From Anisus vortex (Eukaryota; Mollusca; Gastropoda; Planorbidae), in NCBI GenBank assembly GCA_949126835.1, contig OX421497.1, positions 43,484,226 to 43,548,225 on the forward strand: a stretch of DNA of 64,000 bases, written 5' to 3'. Shown here piece by piece: positions 1-11,941 of the stretch (the stretch's first letter is position 1; every line of letters begins with the position of its first letter). Under the pieces are notes generated by a model, which was not told the origin of the DNA, did no database searches, and worked only from the letters and a program-made list of their open reading frames with translations. Both the position numbers and the translations under genes were made by a program.

Positions 1-444
1 TCCCATTTTTTTTAGTTCATCAAGGTCTTGCTTTTCTCGGGGAAATTAATTTGTTTTGAAATGTAGTTGGTATTATTTAACCAGTCTTCTGCATGAGCGG
101 GTTTTTTCTTTTTTTTTGTGTGTGTAGACTTTATAACTTTATATAAATTTGTGCCTACGTAAGCATTCAATCAAGACCCTTCTATCTCCTCGTACGCGGA
201 ATCACCCAAATCCAGCTACCACTACCATATCATACCGCCTCAGCGCTTATGTTATAATAAAATGCATGGCGCTAGGTCAGTAGGAATATGATTTTTTTTT
301 GTATTAATAGCTACACTCCGGTACAAAGGCTGCAGAGGGCAGACTTCGCCTCATCGCAGAGACTAAAAGAGCAGCGAAGAAAAAAATAAAACTCTAACGG
401 TCCCGCTTTCAAGTCCCAGAGATGCGACAGGGCCTGACTCTCAA
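1..444. other. Non-coding flank left of minisatellite
   Basis: No supportable gene. The stretch is AT-rich with short poly-T runs, and no open frame shows a recognisable domain. The last part (about 311-444) runs into the minisatellite. Confidence 0.5.
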
Positions 445-1810
445 GGATAGGTCTCCACAGACTACAGACACAGGATAGGTCTCCACAGACTACAGACACA
501 GGATAGGTCTCCACAGACTACAGACACAGGATAGGTCTCCACAGACTACAGACACAGGATAGGTTTCCACAGACTACAGACACAGGATAGGTTTCCACAG
601 ACTACAGACACAGGATAGGTTTCCACAGACTACAGACACAGGATAGGTTTCCACAGACTACAGACACAGGATAGGTCTCCACAGACTACAGACACAAAAT
701 AGGTCTCCACAGACTACAGACACAGGATAGGTCTCCACAGACTACAGACACAGGATAGGTCTCCACAGACTACAGACACAGGATAGGTCTCCACAGACTA
801 CAGACACAGGATAGGTCTCCACAGACTACAGACACAGGATAGGTCTCCACAGACTACAGACAAAGGATACGTCTCCACAGACTACAGACACAGGATAGGT
901 CTCCACAGACTACAGACACAGGATAGGTCTCCACAGACTACAGACACAGGATAGGTCTCCACAGACTACAGGCACATGATAGGTCTCCACAGACTACAGA
1001 CACAGGATAGGTTTCCACAGACTACAGACACAGGATAGGTCTCCACAGACTACAGACACAGGATAGGTCTCCACAGACTACAGACACAGGATAGGTCTCC
1101 ACAGACTACAGACACAGGATAGGTCTCCACAGACTACAGACACAGGATAGGTCTCCACAGACTACAGACACAGGATAGGTTTCCACAGACTACAGACACA
1201 GGATAGGTCTCCACAGACTACAGACACAGGATAGGTCTCCACAGACTACAGACACAGGATAGGTCTCCACAGACTACAGGCACATGATAGGTCTCCACAG
1301 ACTACAGACACAGGATAGGTTTCCACAGACTACAGACACAGGATAGGTCTCCACAGACTACAGACACAGGATAGGTCTCCACAGACTACAGACACAGGAT
1401 AGGTCTCCACAGACTACAGACACAGGATAGGTCTCCACAGACTACAGACACAGGATAGGTCTCCACAGACTACAGACACAGGATAGGTTTCCACAGACTA
1501 CAGACACAGGATAGGTCTCCACAGACTACAGACACAGGATAGGTCTCCACAGACTACAGACACAGGATAGGTCTCCACAGACTACAGACACAGGATAGGT
1601 CTCCACAGACTACAGACACAGGATAGGTCTCCACAGACTACAGACACAGGATAGGTCTCAACAGACTACAGACACAGGATAGGTCTCCACAGACTACAGA
1701 CACAGGATAGGTCTCCACAGACTACAGACACAGGATAGGTCTCCACAGACTACAGACACAGGATAGGTCTCCACAGACTACAGACACAGGATAGGTCTCC
1801 ACAGACACAG
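445..1810. repeat. 28-bp minisatellite, about 48 units, with higher-order structure
   Basis: Tandem copies of a 28-bp unit beginning GGATAGGTCTCCACAGACTA run for about 1.36 kb. Most units are identical. Variants are mainly GGTTTCC for GGTCTCC, plus rare changes such as GGCACATGAT. The GGCACATGAT variant occurs at 971 and 1279, and GGTTTCC variants at 1011/1319 and 1179/1487. Each pair is 308 bp apart, exactly 11 units, so a block of 11 units was duplicated. The unit is not a multiple of three and has no coding signature. Confidence 0.97.
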
Positions 1811-2195
1811 CCAATACTGCAAGGCCGGCAAAATCATAAGAGCGCAAATCTTATCGTCTTTCGAGACGGAGCCAATGATTCATAGCTCCTGGCACGCCCT
1901 TCGGCGATTGGCGTAGGATGGAACGCCAGGGTCCACGCTTGACGGTAGAAGGGGCTTTTTTTTAGCTCCATTGGATAGCTACTGCCTGCCTCAAGCCGAG
2001 CAGCCCTCGGAAACTTAGAGAAACATCGACAAGCAAGCTGCATACCCACACCTGCCAAGAATAATAAAACAAATTAAAGAAAATCAATTATTCTTCGGTT
2101 TGGAAGCTTGAACATTAGGACACTGTGTCCCGGCTTCAATGCAGATCCAGACTCTGTCAATGACCTTCAACAAACTGCCATCGTTGACAAAGAGC

Positions 2196-2320
2196 TTTAT
2201 TTTTAATTACAAATTTTTTATATTACAAAGTCGCCTTCTTGTTTAAGCAGGTTATTATTTCCACGCTAATCCGTGGTTCAGGTCTAGTCTTGCATTTTGA
2301 TATCAGTTTAAAATTCATCA
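2196..2320 (-). mobile_element. Decayed CR1/L2-like 3' end fragment
   Basis: The stretch around 2235-2315 reads, on the minus strand, like the common 3' tail found elsewhere in the window: 'tgcaagactaga' followed by a 'ccacggatgagcg'-like segment. It is short and diverged, so the boundaries are approximate. Confidence 0.45.
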
Positions 2321-2324
2321 TCAT

Positions 2325-2506
2325 CATCATTAATCCCATGACGGTTGTGTTAGTTGGGGGTAGCGTTTGGACACCTCGGCAGTATCCAGTAGTCCTTTCT
2401 GTGGGCTTGTAGGCTTGGTGGCACCCATCACCAGTCGACCAGGGGTCGAACTCACGATGGCAAACTTGTGACGCGAGCTCACCATCGACTTTGCTATCCA
2501 CCTGCT
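2325..2506 (-). mobile_element. tRNA-derived SINE-like copy
   Basis: On the minus strand, 'gtggatagcaaagtcgatgg' is followed about 40 bp later by 'gagttcgacccc', close to a pol III B box (GGTTCGANTCC). This arrangement is typical of the tRNA-like head of a SINE. A GTTGGGG motif at 2354-2360, near the far end, also occurs in tails of other SINEs here, but in the opposite orientation. The family is not identified. Confidence 0.45.
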
Positions 2507-2702
2507 AAAATTAGTTTAAAATTAGGTATGTTGTTTCCAGATCTGTTTTAAACAACCCAATCAACGCCTGATTGCCACTCGGGATATTTGATTTGAATAT
2601 GATTGCTATTTTAATAATAATAAAAGAAAATTCAATTACTTGCAATATAACTTATTTATTCTAAGCCTTGTAAATAGTTGTAATTTTTTTTAAATAGATT
2701 TA

Positions 2703-3305
2703 TTGACAAGTCTTAAATAGTATGCATGCAGAAAGGTTGAAAGTGTAAAACATTTTCGGTCTCATTCGTTTATTTGGTACAAAAACATGAAAACTATGTG
2801 TGCTGCGTTACTGGTTGTACGGCAAATAATAAAATATGTAGAGGATTACATTTTATTTCATTTTCAAAAGATTTTGCCGAAAGAAAACATGGATTGTGAG
2901 CGTCAGTCGTGAAGAATCACCTATTTATATCTTAAACTTATTGCTTGGTGTAAAAGAATTTTCGTTTTTTTGTTTTTATGTATCTACGGATTGTGTTCTT
3001 TTAATAACGAAGAATGCAACCCTTGACTAATTTATTTAATAAACAAAGCTAAATTTAACTTAAAACGACTAACACTTTGTGTATTAATTATCGCCAACTC
3101 ACTAAGACTTTTGATGTTAAAAACGGATTCAGGGGGATATCTAATCTTGTAGCCTTTGTATATATCTAAAAGACTAAAACTGGCCGTCGAGGTTAAAATC
3201 TATTGTCAAATACCAGCAAAATCATGGTTTTGTTTACGGAAGAGGCACCGGAAGTTCACGATCTCTTCTGTTTGAAAAGGCAGGCCTCATTAAGACTTGT
3301 CAATA
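2703..3305 (+). mobile_element. P-element-like MITE carrying a THAP-domain remnant
   Basis: The element begins TTGACAAGTCTTAA and ends with the inverse TTAAGACTTGTCAA. Flanks are TAGATTTA and TATATTTA, a probable 8-bp target-site duplication with one mismatch. Near the left end one frame reads CCVTGCTANNK and then LHFISFSKDF. This matches the start of a THAP zinc finger (paired Cys, then an HxFP-like motif), the DNA-binding domain of P-type transposases. No transposase core is visible. Related copies lie near 6.8, 46.1 and 49.2 kb. Confidence 0.7.
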
Positions 3306-3309
3306 TATT

Positions 3310-4585
3310 TAAGAATTTTAAAAGTAAATTTCTTTAAATAAAGGCACGAATGGAGCTTTTTATTTGGGGTGTGCTTTCAATTGGTCTTTATCTATGGAAT
3401 GTGCTCTCCTTGATAGAAACAACGAAACAACGGTATTTGGGATCCGTCTCTGAAAAAAAGGAATGGTAAAGAAATTTGCTAATACATTTTCAATACATAA
3501 AATCATCGGTTTTCAATACGGGTGTGTGTGTGTTTTTTTTAAAGATTATAACTGCTGTTGTATTTATAAGCTAGAATTTAAGTTGCATTTGAATGCTACT
3601 AAGAGATATTTTTATTACGCCACAGGCTTTCAAAGATCGATAGTTAGGCAAAACTTCCCAACCTAAAAAGATCTATATTAATTAATATATTACATTCTAA
3701 GTTGCATTCTAAGAGACAACTGAAAAAGCGTATCAAATAACACTTGTAGATTATTAGAAATGGAGTAACTTGGTCTGAAATTACCTTGATGATTGTGATG
3801 AACTTAGCCCTGGGCCTTGACTGTAGGGATTTCCATAGTGTTGTGTGAATACGTGGCTATAGATCTGCTTTCGGAAGCTGCAAGGAAATATAATAATAAT
3901 ATGTGTATGTATATTATATTATCCCAGATTTTTCTTCCCCAACCTTTTCCCTTCCGATTTTTAGAACAGTTGAGGAAAAATAAAGTCCAGAATATTTTAT
4001 CTTTATTGCAGAATGCTTGAATAGCAGTTGAAACTAATTGAAAATACAGAGGCGTGAAAATAATCCTATGTACAGTATTGTCCTTTTTAAATGTTCACAC
4101 ACCCCCCTCTCTCTCTCTCTCTTGATCTCTCTGTGTTTCTTCCTTGTAGTAAAAATTACTTTCTATCCCCTTTTTATGATTTAGAGTTGTCAATCCCCAC
4201 ACCAATTTTCTCTTTTCTTCTTTTTTTTCTTTAGGGCCTATATGTTTTTCTGTTCTGTTAAGCAAAACTCGATTCAGTCGTTTGCTTAAAACTAAACACA
4301 CAAGGTTAATTATTTAGTATTATTTTTTTATTAATTATTTGCCTATATTATAGTTCATGTAACGAATTCAAATACAGTTTTGATCTCTGAATTCAATAAT
4401 CTCATTTTCGAAAGCAATGATAAAGAACTGAATGAAAAAAGAATGTGAATAAAACGTAAACTTTTGTTTGAAACATTATATTACCTTGCTCATGAGACTC
4501 TCAGTAATCAATGGAGCAAAGATAATTATTATGTAAGTAATTATTGCTTTTACACACTTACTTCCTACACAGATTGTAGACTTAC
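3310..4585. other. Intergenic, no gene seen
   Basis: AT-rich DNA. A 60-bp segment near 3522-3590 (a GTGTGTGTGT run, then AAAGATTATAACTGCTGTTG and 'gaatttaagttgcatttgaatgct') recurs near 5960-6035, so it is an interspersed repeat. A CT-rich run lies at 4102-4130. No coding signal was found. Confidence 0.5.
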
Positions 4586-4589
4586 ATAA

Positions 4590-4998
4590 ATATAATGTCA
4601 CACAATTGTAACTTCACACGATTGTAATGGCACGCACAGGTAATGTCACACAAGTATAATGCCATACAAAGATAATGTCACACGAATATAATGCCATACA
4701 AAGATAATGTCACACAAATATAATGCAATACAAAGATAATGTCACACAAATATAATGCAATACAAAGATAATGTCACACAAATATAATGCCATACAAAGA
4801 TAATGTCACACAAATATAATGCCATACAAAGATAATGTCACACGAATATAATGTCACACAAAGATAATGTCACACAAAGATAAAGTCATACAATGATAAT
4901 GTCACACAAAGATAATGTCACACAAAGATAATGTCACACAAAGATAAAGTTATACAATGATAATGTCACACAAAGATATGTCACACAAAGATAATGCA
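4590..4998. repeat. About 32-bp minisatellite with two half-units
   Basis: Alternating half-units of about 16 bp, 'aatgtcacacaaagat' and 'aatgccatacaaata', are repeated about 12 times. The array becomes more irregular towards both ends. It has no coding potential. Confidence 0.85.
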
Positions 4999-5228
4999 GT
5001 ATCATGTCCATCCGAAATTACGGGAAGATAATGCTGGCTCAATATAATAATTAATAATACAGAACTTATTACAAGTGAACTTAATTACTGAAAATAATGG
5101 AAATAAAATCAGTTTTCTGACAGGTATGAAAAGATGACTTTAAGAAAAAAAAAAGGGAATTTGAGCATTAAGACTATGGATCAATACAGTTATAGAAGTT
5201 CCATAGTTGTCTAATAATAACGTCTTAC

Positions 5229-5429
5229 TCAATAATTTAGGTATAAGATCAATACGTGTATTAGTACCGTGAAACCAAGACTCACGTTCGCTTGACATTA
5301 GTTGAAGATTTTGACTACATTCACAAATGATTGGGCGACCTTCCTCTAAAGTTTGTGGAAGATCTCCAACGTTCTCAGGCACGCAGAAACTAATGTTACA
5401 CTTGCAGCACCGAACGAAGTGATAAACCC
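5229..5429 (-). pseudogene. Diverged BIR exon (second half of BIR2) of a minus-strand IAP-like gene
   Basis: On the minus strand an acceptor (actatctttag) at 5430 opens an exon. After a phase-1 junction it reads VYHFVRCCKCNISF, later EEGRPIIC, and it closes at a GTAAGA donor (5228). Its 201 nt keep phase 1 at both ends. The start aligns with the plus-strand BIR2 exon at 36006 (YADCVRCFQC, later HERFRPTC): both have C-x2-C after VRC and an RP-x-C at the end of the fold. The zinc-binding His and the usual RSW motif are lost, so the fold is probably not intact. Together with the exons at 9076-9182 and 17169-17394 it belongs to one paralogous locus. Confidence 0.6.
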
Positions 5430-5434
5430 CTAAA

Positions 5435-6230
5435 GATAGTTAAAATTATATTTTGTGTTATATCATACCGTTCCTAAATAGTAACATGTTCATAAATTTA
5501 TATTAAAGTTTGTATTGAACAAATATTGGGTATGTTTTCCAGATATTTGTAGGACTTAAAGTTAATATTTTTTTTTACAATATAATACATTTCATAGCCT
5601 AAATAGGATCAGTTCCCAATATTTTACAAAATCGTTTTTTATTGCTATAGGGTGCCAAAAAAAAAAAGGAAAATAAATGACAAACTTTTCTACATTAGTT
5701 AATGTGTGTGAGTGTAAATTAAAAGCCAGTGAAAAGCCCATTAATGAGATAGTTGAAATAAATTGAACAACGGCCTCAAGAAATAAAAAGACTACAATTT
5801 TTCTTCGTTCTTTCAAATAAGTAAATATGTGCATAAATTCTACATTAGAAAAAAAGCTTTTAATAACATCTAACTTTGGTTTTCCTGAATATTTTATTGA
5901 AAAACATTCAGAGCGAAAGAGAATTTTTAAAATATTGTTTTCTTTTGTATGTCTTTCAGTGTGTGTGTGTTTTTTTTTTAAAGATTATAACTGCTGTTGT
6001 ATTCATAAGTTAGAATTTAAGTTGCATTTGAATGCTAGGCTACTAATTTTGCATTCTAATCTTAATTTTAATATCTCTAATAAATTGGTAGAAAAAGAAC
6101 ATAACACTAAAATGTAATGTACACGTGAATAGAGAGAGCGAAATATATATAATATATATAGAGAGAGTACTATGTGTAAACAGAATGTATAATACTGCTG
6201 ACAAAATACAACTTACATTATATTAAATAC
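5435..6230. other. Intergenic, repeat-bearing
   Basis: AT-rich sequence. The segment at about 5955-6045 repeats that at about 3522-3590. Purine-rich 'gagagagcgaaatatatat' lies just before the TA array. No gene is supported. Confidence 0.45.
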
Positions 6231-6233
6231 AAC

Positions 6234-6235
<2 letters not shown>

Positions 6236-6298
<63 letters not shown>
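6236..6298. repeat. (TA)n microsatellite
   Basis: About 31 uninterrupted TA dinucleotides. Confidence 0.97.
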
Positions 6299-6301
<3 letters not shown>

Positions 6302-6349
6302 CATTATAAAATACAAAGCATATATTTTACAGCTGATAATAATTTTATA

Positions 6350-6570
6350 GCAGATTCTGTTTTTTCTTCTTCTATTAACGAGTCTGTAGAGCAGTTTGCT
6401 CTCTTGCAGTCAATGCCAGACGAACCTATTTACATCTTCTGTTAGTTGTTCTGTATTGCTGTATAGACACTGTATAGTGTATTGGTAATGGTAGGTTGAA
6501 AGTGTGTCTGAGGTAGGTTAGCTTAGGGCATTCAAGTATCAAGTGGTCTACACATTTTGGTTGGTAGTGT
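6350..6570. mobile_element. Possible SINE-like repeat
   Basis: The segment ending with 'ggtaatggtaggttgaaagtgtg' and 'gtaggttagcttaggg' resembles the stretch at 28110-28190 ('ggaaatggtagattgaggaa', then 'ttattagcttggg'). Two loosely similar copies suggest an old interspersed repeat. The class is not determined. Confidence 0.35.
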
Positions 6571-6770
6571 CTGCAATTTATAGAAGATAATATATAGCAG
6601 ATTTATACAGTAGAGTTTATAGTGCATTTTACAACACTTAATATTCGCCATTTATATATACATAATTCGGAATCAGGATGGCGCCGAGTTAAGCGAATTT
6701 TGGAAAATCGTACATAAACTACTTTTAACTTTGGGATAAATTCCACAAGTATAACTAATTATGTAGGCCT

Positions 6771-7364
6771 AAATTGACAAGTCTTAATGAGGCGTGAACT
6801 TTTGAACCCATATGTTCGTGAACTTCCTGTTCTATTTTTAAACTAATAAACAAAAAAACATGCTTTTGCTGGTGTTTGACAGATGATTTCAACCTCCACG
6901 GCTAGTTCTAGTCTTTTAGAATTATACAAAGGATACAATATTAGTTATGAGGAATCCGTTTTTAACATCAAAAATGAGTAGGCAATAACTAATACTCAAG
7001 CGTTAGTCGCGTGAAGTTAAATATTTATTTTTTTACAAAATAAATGAGTCAAGAGTTGCGTTTTCTTGGTTATTGAAAAACAAAATGCGTAAATTCATAA
7101 AAACGAATAACAAAAATTCCTTTGCATTTAGCAATAAGTTTGATATTTTAAAAAGGTGATTTTTCACTTTTGACTTTCACAATACATTGTTTTGTTTTGT
7201 AAACATCTTTTGGAAATGAAATACATTTTAATCCCCAACAAATTTGAGTACAACCAGTAAAGTAGCACACAGACATGTTTCGAAACAAATTATTGAATTC
7301 GACCGGAAATGTTTTTTATTTGTCGACCTTTTATGCATGCATACACGTTAAGACTTGTCAATAG
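6771..7364 (-). mobile_element. P-element-like MITE, inverted copy
   Basis: Starts TTGACAAGTCTTAA and ends TTAAGACTTGTCAA. The interior is the reverse complement of the copy at 2703-3305, including the remains of the THAP-like segment near 7215-7280. The flanks do not form a clear target-site duplication. Confidence 0.65.
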
Positions 7365-7369
7365 AGCGC

Positions 7370-8470
7370 ACTGAGCATGTTACACGTGATAGCATAGTGA
7401 GACACGCTATACAAAAGCCATTCATCATCATGTAATAAAAAAACAAAGAATATACAACATTAAATAGGTAACATATAATATATGAAAAATGGGGTCTTCC
7501 ATAAACGAGGTCAAGCGATTTTGTCAAATTTTTACTTCTTTTCCATTTTATTTTACATTGTCAATATCTGTCGCATAAAGAAAGACTACTTTTTAATGTG
7601 ACGTTATAAAGCTCTGTATCCCTCATTCCCCCTCCCTAAATGTATCCACTCTCAAAATTATAATTGAACATCTTGAACATTTATTATTTACGATGCAATT
7701 GTTTTTTATGTCACTTTATACTTAGTTGAAACATTCTGATCCCTCTCGTTACATAGCAACACAATTGTTTTGAACCACTACCCTATGTCATTTATGAACG
7801 GCTCATATACAACATATATATTACACAACACGGGCTATTTTAAAAGAATAATTACAACATTGAATATACCACATACAACATAAAATAAATATATACACCA
7901 TAGATATGGGCTACAACATATAATATGTAGCACATAATAATCTATGTAAAATAGAACAAAGCATATGCTTAACATATGAATCATAAAAATACGACATAAA
8001 TTTAAAAAAATAATGTATTATCACCACTTTGGAGCCACATGTAGATATCCTGTATTCTTAGAAAAAACAAAATATATTGCTTTAGTGACACACAAACATA
8101 GTTTCATGTCACTTTTCATTTTTCTTTTGCATTATAGTGATATACTTAAAAAGGCATTAAATAATTAATAATTGGTTGGTCACTTTGCTAACTAACAATT
8201 CATTCATTGTCCACTCATACATAAATCTACAAAGTAACAAAACGAACTCAAAAGACATGTCAAATGTAGTTACCATAATTAATATACATGTATTTGTTTG
8301 TACAACCATGTGTACATAATTAATATATTTGGATGTACAACCATGTGTACATGTTTACTATGTAAGTAGAAGAAAACAAATATACACATTTTTATTACTT
8401 AAAATATAAAAAAAACACAAATCAGGCTTACAAAGCATATTTAAAATTGGATTTCTAGAACTAAATTTCA
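7370..8470. other. Intergenic, no gene seen
   Basis: AT-rich, with many 'acaacatata'-like short motifs around 7790-7990 and a 'gtacaaccatgtgtacat' dispersed repeat at 8300 and 8335. No exon-like open frame could be supported. Confidence 0.45.
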
Positions 8471-9075
8471 GTTTTGGTAAAAAAAAAAAAATATATATAT
8501 ATCAATAAAATCCTTAATCAGAATAAATCTTTTATTTCCCTCCTGTCCTGCACTATTTCATCCTACATACAAACACATATTTTGCACAATCCTCCCTTTC
8601 ACTCATTTGCTCTATCCCCCTCCCCCCCCCCCCAAGCATACTATTATGTCCCTATAGGCCACGAAGTTGGCGATCCAGTATATGATTAAGTTATTATATG
8701 TTAGGCATTTGACGGTTGAGTGTGTGTAATACAAATGCACGATTAATTTCCATTTTTTTTTTGTTAAACTTATTAAAGAAAGCAACGTTATTAATGTCAA
8801 CTTATCTTGACCCCCCCCTCCCCACACCCCAATTCCAATGGCATCCTCAAACTTTATCATATTCCCCCTCCCCATTTTGTTGACATAATTAATGGACGAC
8901 CCCATAACGGAAAGTCTGTATAAAAAAGAATGTAAATTCAATGTCAACTCCTCAAGAAATGACAGATGGATAAAATATTTTTGTCTTTCACTGGAAAAAT
9001 AATGCGATAATATCCATTGAATTGTATAGCTTGCGTTTATCTGTGATTTTAGAATTATTAAAACAAGACATTTAC

Positions 9076-9182
9076 CCTCGTAATAGTAGTTCAACAATGC
9101 AAGCTGTAAGGCTCCAGTGGAAATGGTGAAGACAATGCATCAAAACTCCTCATTGGGGATTCCAATGTTGAGAAATCACCAA
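9076..9182 (-). pseudogene. BIR2 first-half exon of the minus-strand IAP-like gene, with a frameshift
   Basis: A strong acceptor (ttttttgcag, minus strand) at 9183 is followed by a phase-1 exon that reads GDFSTLESPMRSFDAL. After a one-base deletion it continues FTISTGALQLALLNYYYEG up to a GTAAATG donor at 9075. The plus-strand BIR2 exon reads ESFQGW, then FTHIMSPNVLAEAGFFSAG, and aligns residue for residue over the last 19 positions, with the intron at the same Gly codon. The exon is 107 nt; one more base would restore 108 nt and phase 1 at both ends. The deletion therefore marks either a pseudogene or an assembly error. Confidence 0.6.
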
Positions 9183-9328
9183 CTGCAAAAAATTAGCAGT
9201 ATTTTTTTAATTTAAATACAGATTCAACCTAATATGTAGACAAAAAATTGTGAGTGTTAGTGTAAATTGAAATTATCATAGTTTTTTAAATATCTTTTAA
9301 AAATGTCACATGACTTATTAGTCTATAA

Positions 9329-9525
9329 CAAGGGTCGGCAACCTTTTGATATTTGTGTGCCGAAGTAGGGTTTCTAATTTATTCAGTGTGCCAACAGACT
9401 AAAAGTCATTCTGCTCCATACTTGTAGAAAAGACTTGAAAAGTCTTCTTAGTGGTCTTCCGCGTGCCATTAAAAATTGCTCTGCGTGCCAAGTCTAGCAC
9501 GCGCTACGTAGGTTGCCGATCCCTG
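9329..9525. mobile_element. hAT-type MITE with perfect 8-bp target-site duplication
   Basis: Begins CAAGGGTCGGCAACC and ends GGTTGCCGATCCCTG, imperfect terminal inverted repeats of the common CAGGGGTCGGCAACC hAT type. The flanks are GTCTATAA at 9321-9328 and again at 9526-9533, a perfect 8-bp duplication. It is 197 bp long and non-coding. Confidence 0.93.
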
Positions 9526-9596
9526 GTCTATAAGCTTGAATTTGACTGTTGAGGGGCATATCATATTTGTCATGAAATAAGTAGGAACTTTTATAA

Positions 9597-9870
9597 ATGT
9601 AATAAGAAATAAAACTAAAATGCTAACTAACACTAGTTATTAGGCCCAACAGAATAGGCCTAGATCGATACCAGAATAGGCCTATGCATCATCTCTCATC
9701 TGTAATGAAAACACTAAAAACTTAAAACAAATTCAGAAAAGAGCTACAAGATTCATAACTAGCGGATATTCACAACTGACAAGAGTAATACCAATAGTCA
9801 AATCACTAAACCTAGAAACACTAGCGGAGAGAAAGGCAAAGACTAAAGTAATAATCATCAGTATTCATAA
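9597..9870 (+). mobile_element. Fragment of non-LTR reverse transcriptase 3' coding region
   Basis: Contains broken copies of 'aataaaactaaaatgct' and of the segment encoding QIQKRATRFIT and LVKSLNLETL, as in the fuller copy at 43914-44694. Indels and stops are present. It is a decayed CR1/L2-like fragment. Confidence 0.65.
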
Positions 9871-10149
9871 TTACCGTGAGTTTGTTTATATAGGCTATTT
9901 AAAGGTCCTATATATATGTTTGTCCTCTATAGGCTCCGTTTGACCGACCGCCACAAAAGTTAAATGTAGGCCTATAGGCTACATTGGAAACGTCCTCCAA
10001 ATGACATTTTTATCATATAAACAATAAGCTTATTGCTTAATTCCTTATTTCTTTTAAATAAACGTAGGCCCATTTGCCTATTACTAATCACCGTATGTTA
10101 CTGTTAAGGTTCTAAACTAAAAGCGCAATTTTAGAATAATGTCCCTTAA

Positions 10150-10585
10150 GGCCTTTCTTAACCGGGCCGAACCCTAGGTTCGCAAACCAGATCGTCGATC
10201 CTACCCGAACCGTTCTCCGTATTAACTGGCCGATCTTGGGTTGGTGATCTCGGGTTGGAAGGGTTCGCGAACCATGGTTGGTGGTTTGCAGGCCGTGTTG
10301 AGCAAACCTAGGCTGAACCTGGCACTCTTTTCATCAGAAAGGCGAGAATTCATAGTTTTTCTTCGATGAGAATAAGAATAGCTCCAAGTTTTATCATGTT
10401 CTGTCACTTCGTGGAAGACACCGCCATATTTGTTTACGTTTTCAGAGAAGTAGGTCAAAAGTAGGATCGGCCTTGTTAAGACAGCAAACCCCGATCTGCG
10501 ATCTCGCAGAAAAGTTCGGGGTTTGTATTCGTACACGAGACTATGGTTTGCAAACTAGATCGCCGATCTCAGGTTGGCATGGCTG
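10150..10585. mobile_element. Candidate DNA-transposon remnant with repeated GATCGYCGATC ends
   Basis: Both ends carry the direct motif GCAAACYAGATCGYCGATCY (about 10180 and about 10550). Between them are several 'gggttggt' and 'gcgaacc' motifs. This resembles ends of DNA transposons but no transposase is recognisable. The 104-aa minus frame inside has no clear domain. Confidence 0.35.
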
Positions 10586-10589
10586 AGCT

Positions 10590-11433
10590 AGTCAATCTCC
10601 GTGGGGCCTGGAGAGAGAAAGCAATAGCGCTGAATCTCGAAGGGACCGAGATTTATAAATACGTTCAGGACCAGTTAGAGAGGAGGGATAGGGACCTAGA
10701 GAGAGAGAGGAACATCTGAAAAGACAAGAGCTAGAAGACAGAGATAGGGCTAGACAGGCAGAATTAGAATTAACAAAACTAGAGACAGAAAAAGAACTAG
10801 AATTAAAAAAAACTAGAGACAGACAAAGAAGCTAGACAGGCAGAACTAGAATTAAAAAAAACAACCAGAGACAGAAAAAGAGATTAAACTAGCAGAAATC
10901 GCTGGTAGAAACAGACAACCCGACGACACACCCCCTTCCCCAGCCTGTTTGCAAACAAGCGGGTCCATGAACGGACGCCACACACCTATCTGGACGTACA
11001 CCTTCCAACCAAGTCAAGTTTTGAGGAGTGTTTGGCGTACCACGACGTAACCCGCGAGTCCTGGTGCCAAAACTTAGTGAACACCCTCAGAGGGGACACT
11101 TACGAGGTCTATGCGAAACTAAGTCCTTCGGACCAAGACCCTTACGAACAACTCAAGAGCGTTCTACTTAACAAATTTGAGTTGAATGCACTGGCATATC
11201 AACGAATGTTCAAGTCGGCCAAACTAGCAGGAGGGAAGACAGTGAGTTAGTAGACAGACTAAAAGCATACCTACATAAGTGGGTCGAGTTATCAAACTAT
11301 CAAATTGCAAGAGGACTTACGAAGGCCTCATCAAATTGATTCTGTCAGAACAGGTGCAGTCTCTCATGCCCCTATCCGTGAAAACGTTCTTAGCAGAGTG
11401 GGGCTTAGTAAATTTAAACGAAACCGTTGTGGC
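10590..11433 (+). pseudogene. Ty3/gypsy-like gag remnant
   Basis: Open fragments here resemble gag of a long-terminal-repeat retroelement. There is a charged, coiled-coil-like stretch rich in Arg, Glu and Leu (about 10590-10900). It is followed by a capsid/SCAN-like region with ESWCQNL, then YEQLKSVLL, then KFELN (11032-11250). Frameshifts and stops break it repeatedly. It is interrupted at 11433 by a hAT element; retroelement-like coding similarity resumes after 14257. Confidence 0.65.
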
Positions 11434-11941
11434 CAGTGGCGTAGCTAGGGAGGGGCAGGGGGACATATGTCCCCGGGCGCCACGTTAGGGGGCGCCAAAA
11501 TAAGTATTAAAACTAATATTTTAATTTTATTTTCATGTATACTAATGTATCCCAAATACGTTTGCAAGATTGAATTTTGGAGCTCCACAAATATCTTCAT
11601 TACAAACCAGTTGGCAAGCATGATTTTGGCGCCCCCATTGAGCATTAAGGGGCGCCATTCTACTCATACAACAAATACACATCCTCAATGTAGGATTGCT
11701 GATGGCGTTTTTTGTTAAACAAAGATCATTTCCGGTTTAAATATTATTCTTCATACACTGAAAGTGGCATCTGGTTTTAACAATTACACAGGTTGGATAA
11801 TTTCGAGTCGAATATACTTAGCATGAGTACACTCAGCTAAACAGGATCCAGTTGTTATCAAATTTTTTGGAACAGTTGAAAGTATAATATATTTGTTTTT
11901 CTCTCGTTCTACAACTCGTTGGGGGATAATTAAAAAGAGTT

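Noticed and set aside
445..1810. CRISPR-like array of 28-bp repeats
   Set aside because: There are no spacers: repeats follow each other head to tail. The genome is eukaryotic.
8612..9097. 161-codon minus-strand open frame
   Set aside because: Its start overlaps the decayed BIR2 exon and its end is made of homopolymer. No domain; only the part shared with the BIR exon is meaningful.
10222..10536. 104-codon minus-strand frame as a gene
   Set aside because: Lies within a stretch with transposon-like repeated ends, and no motif could be recognised.
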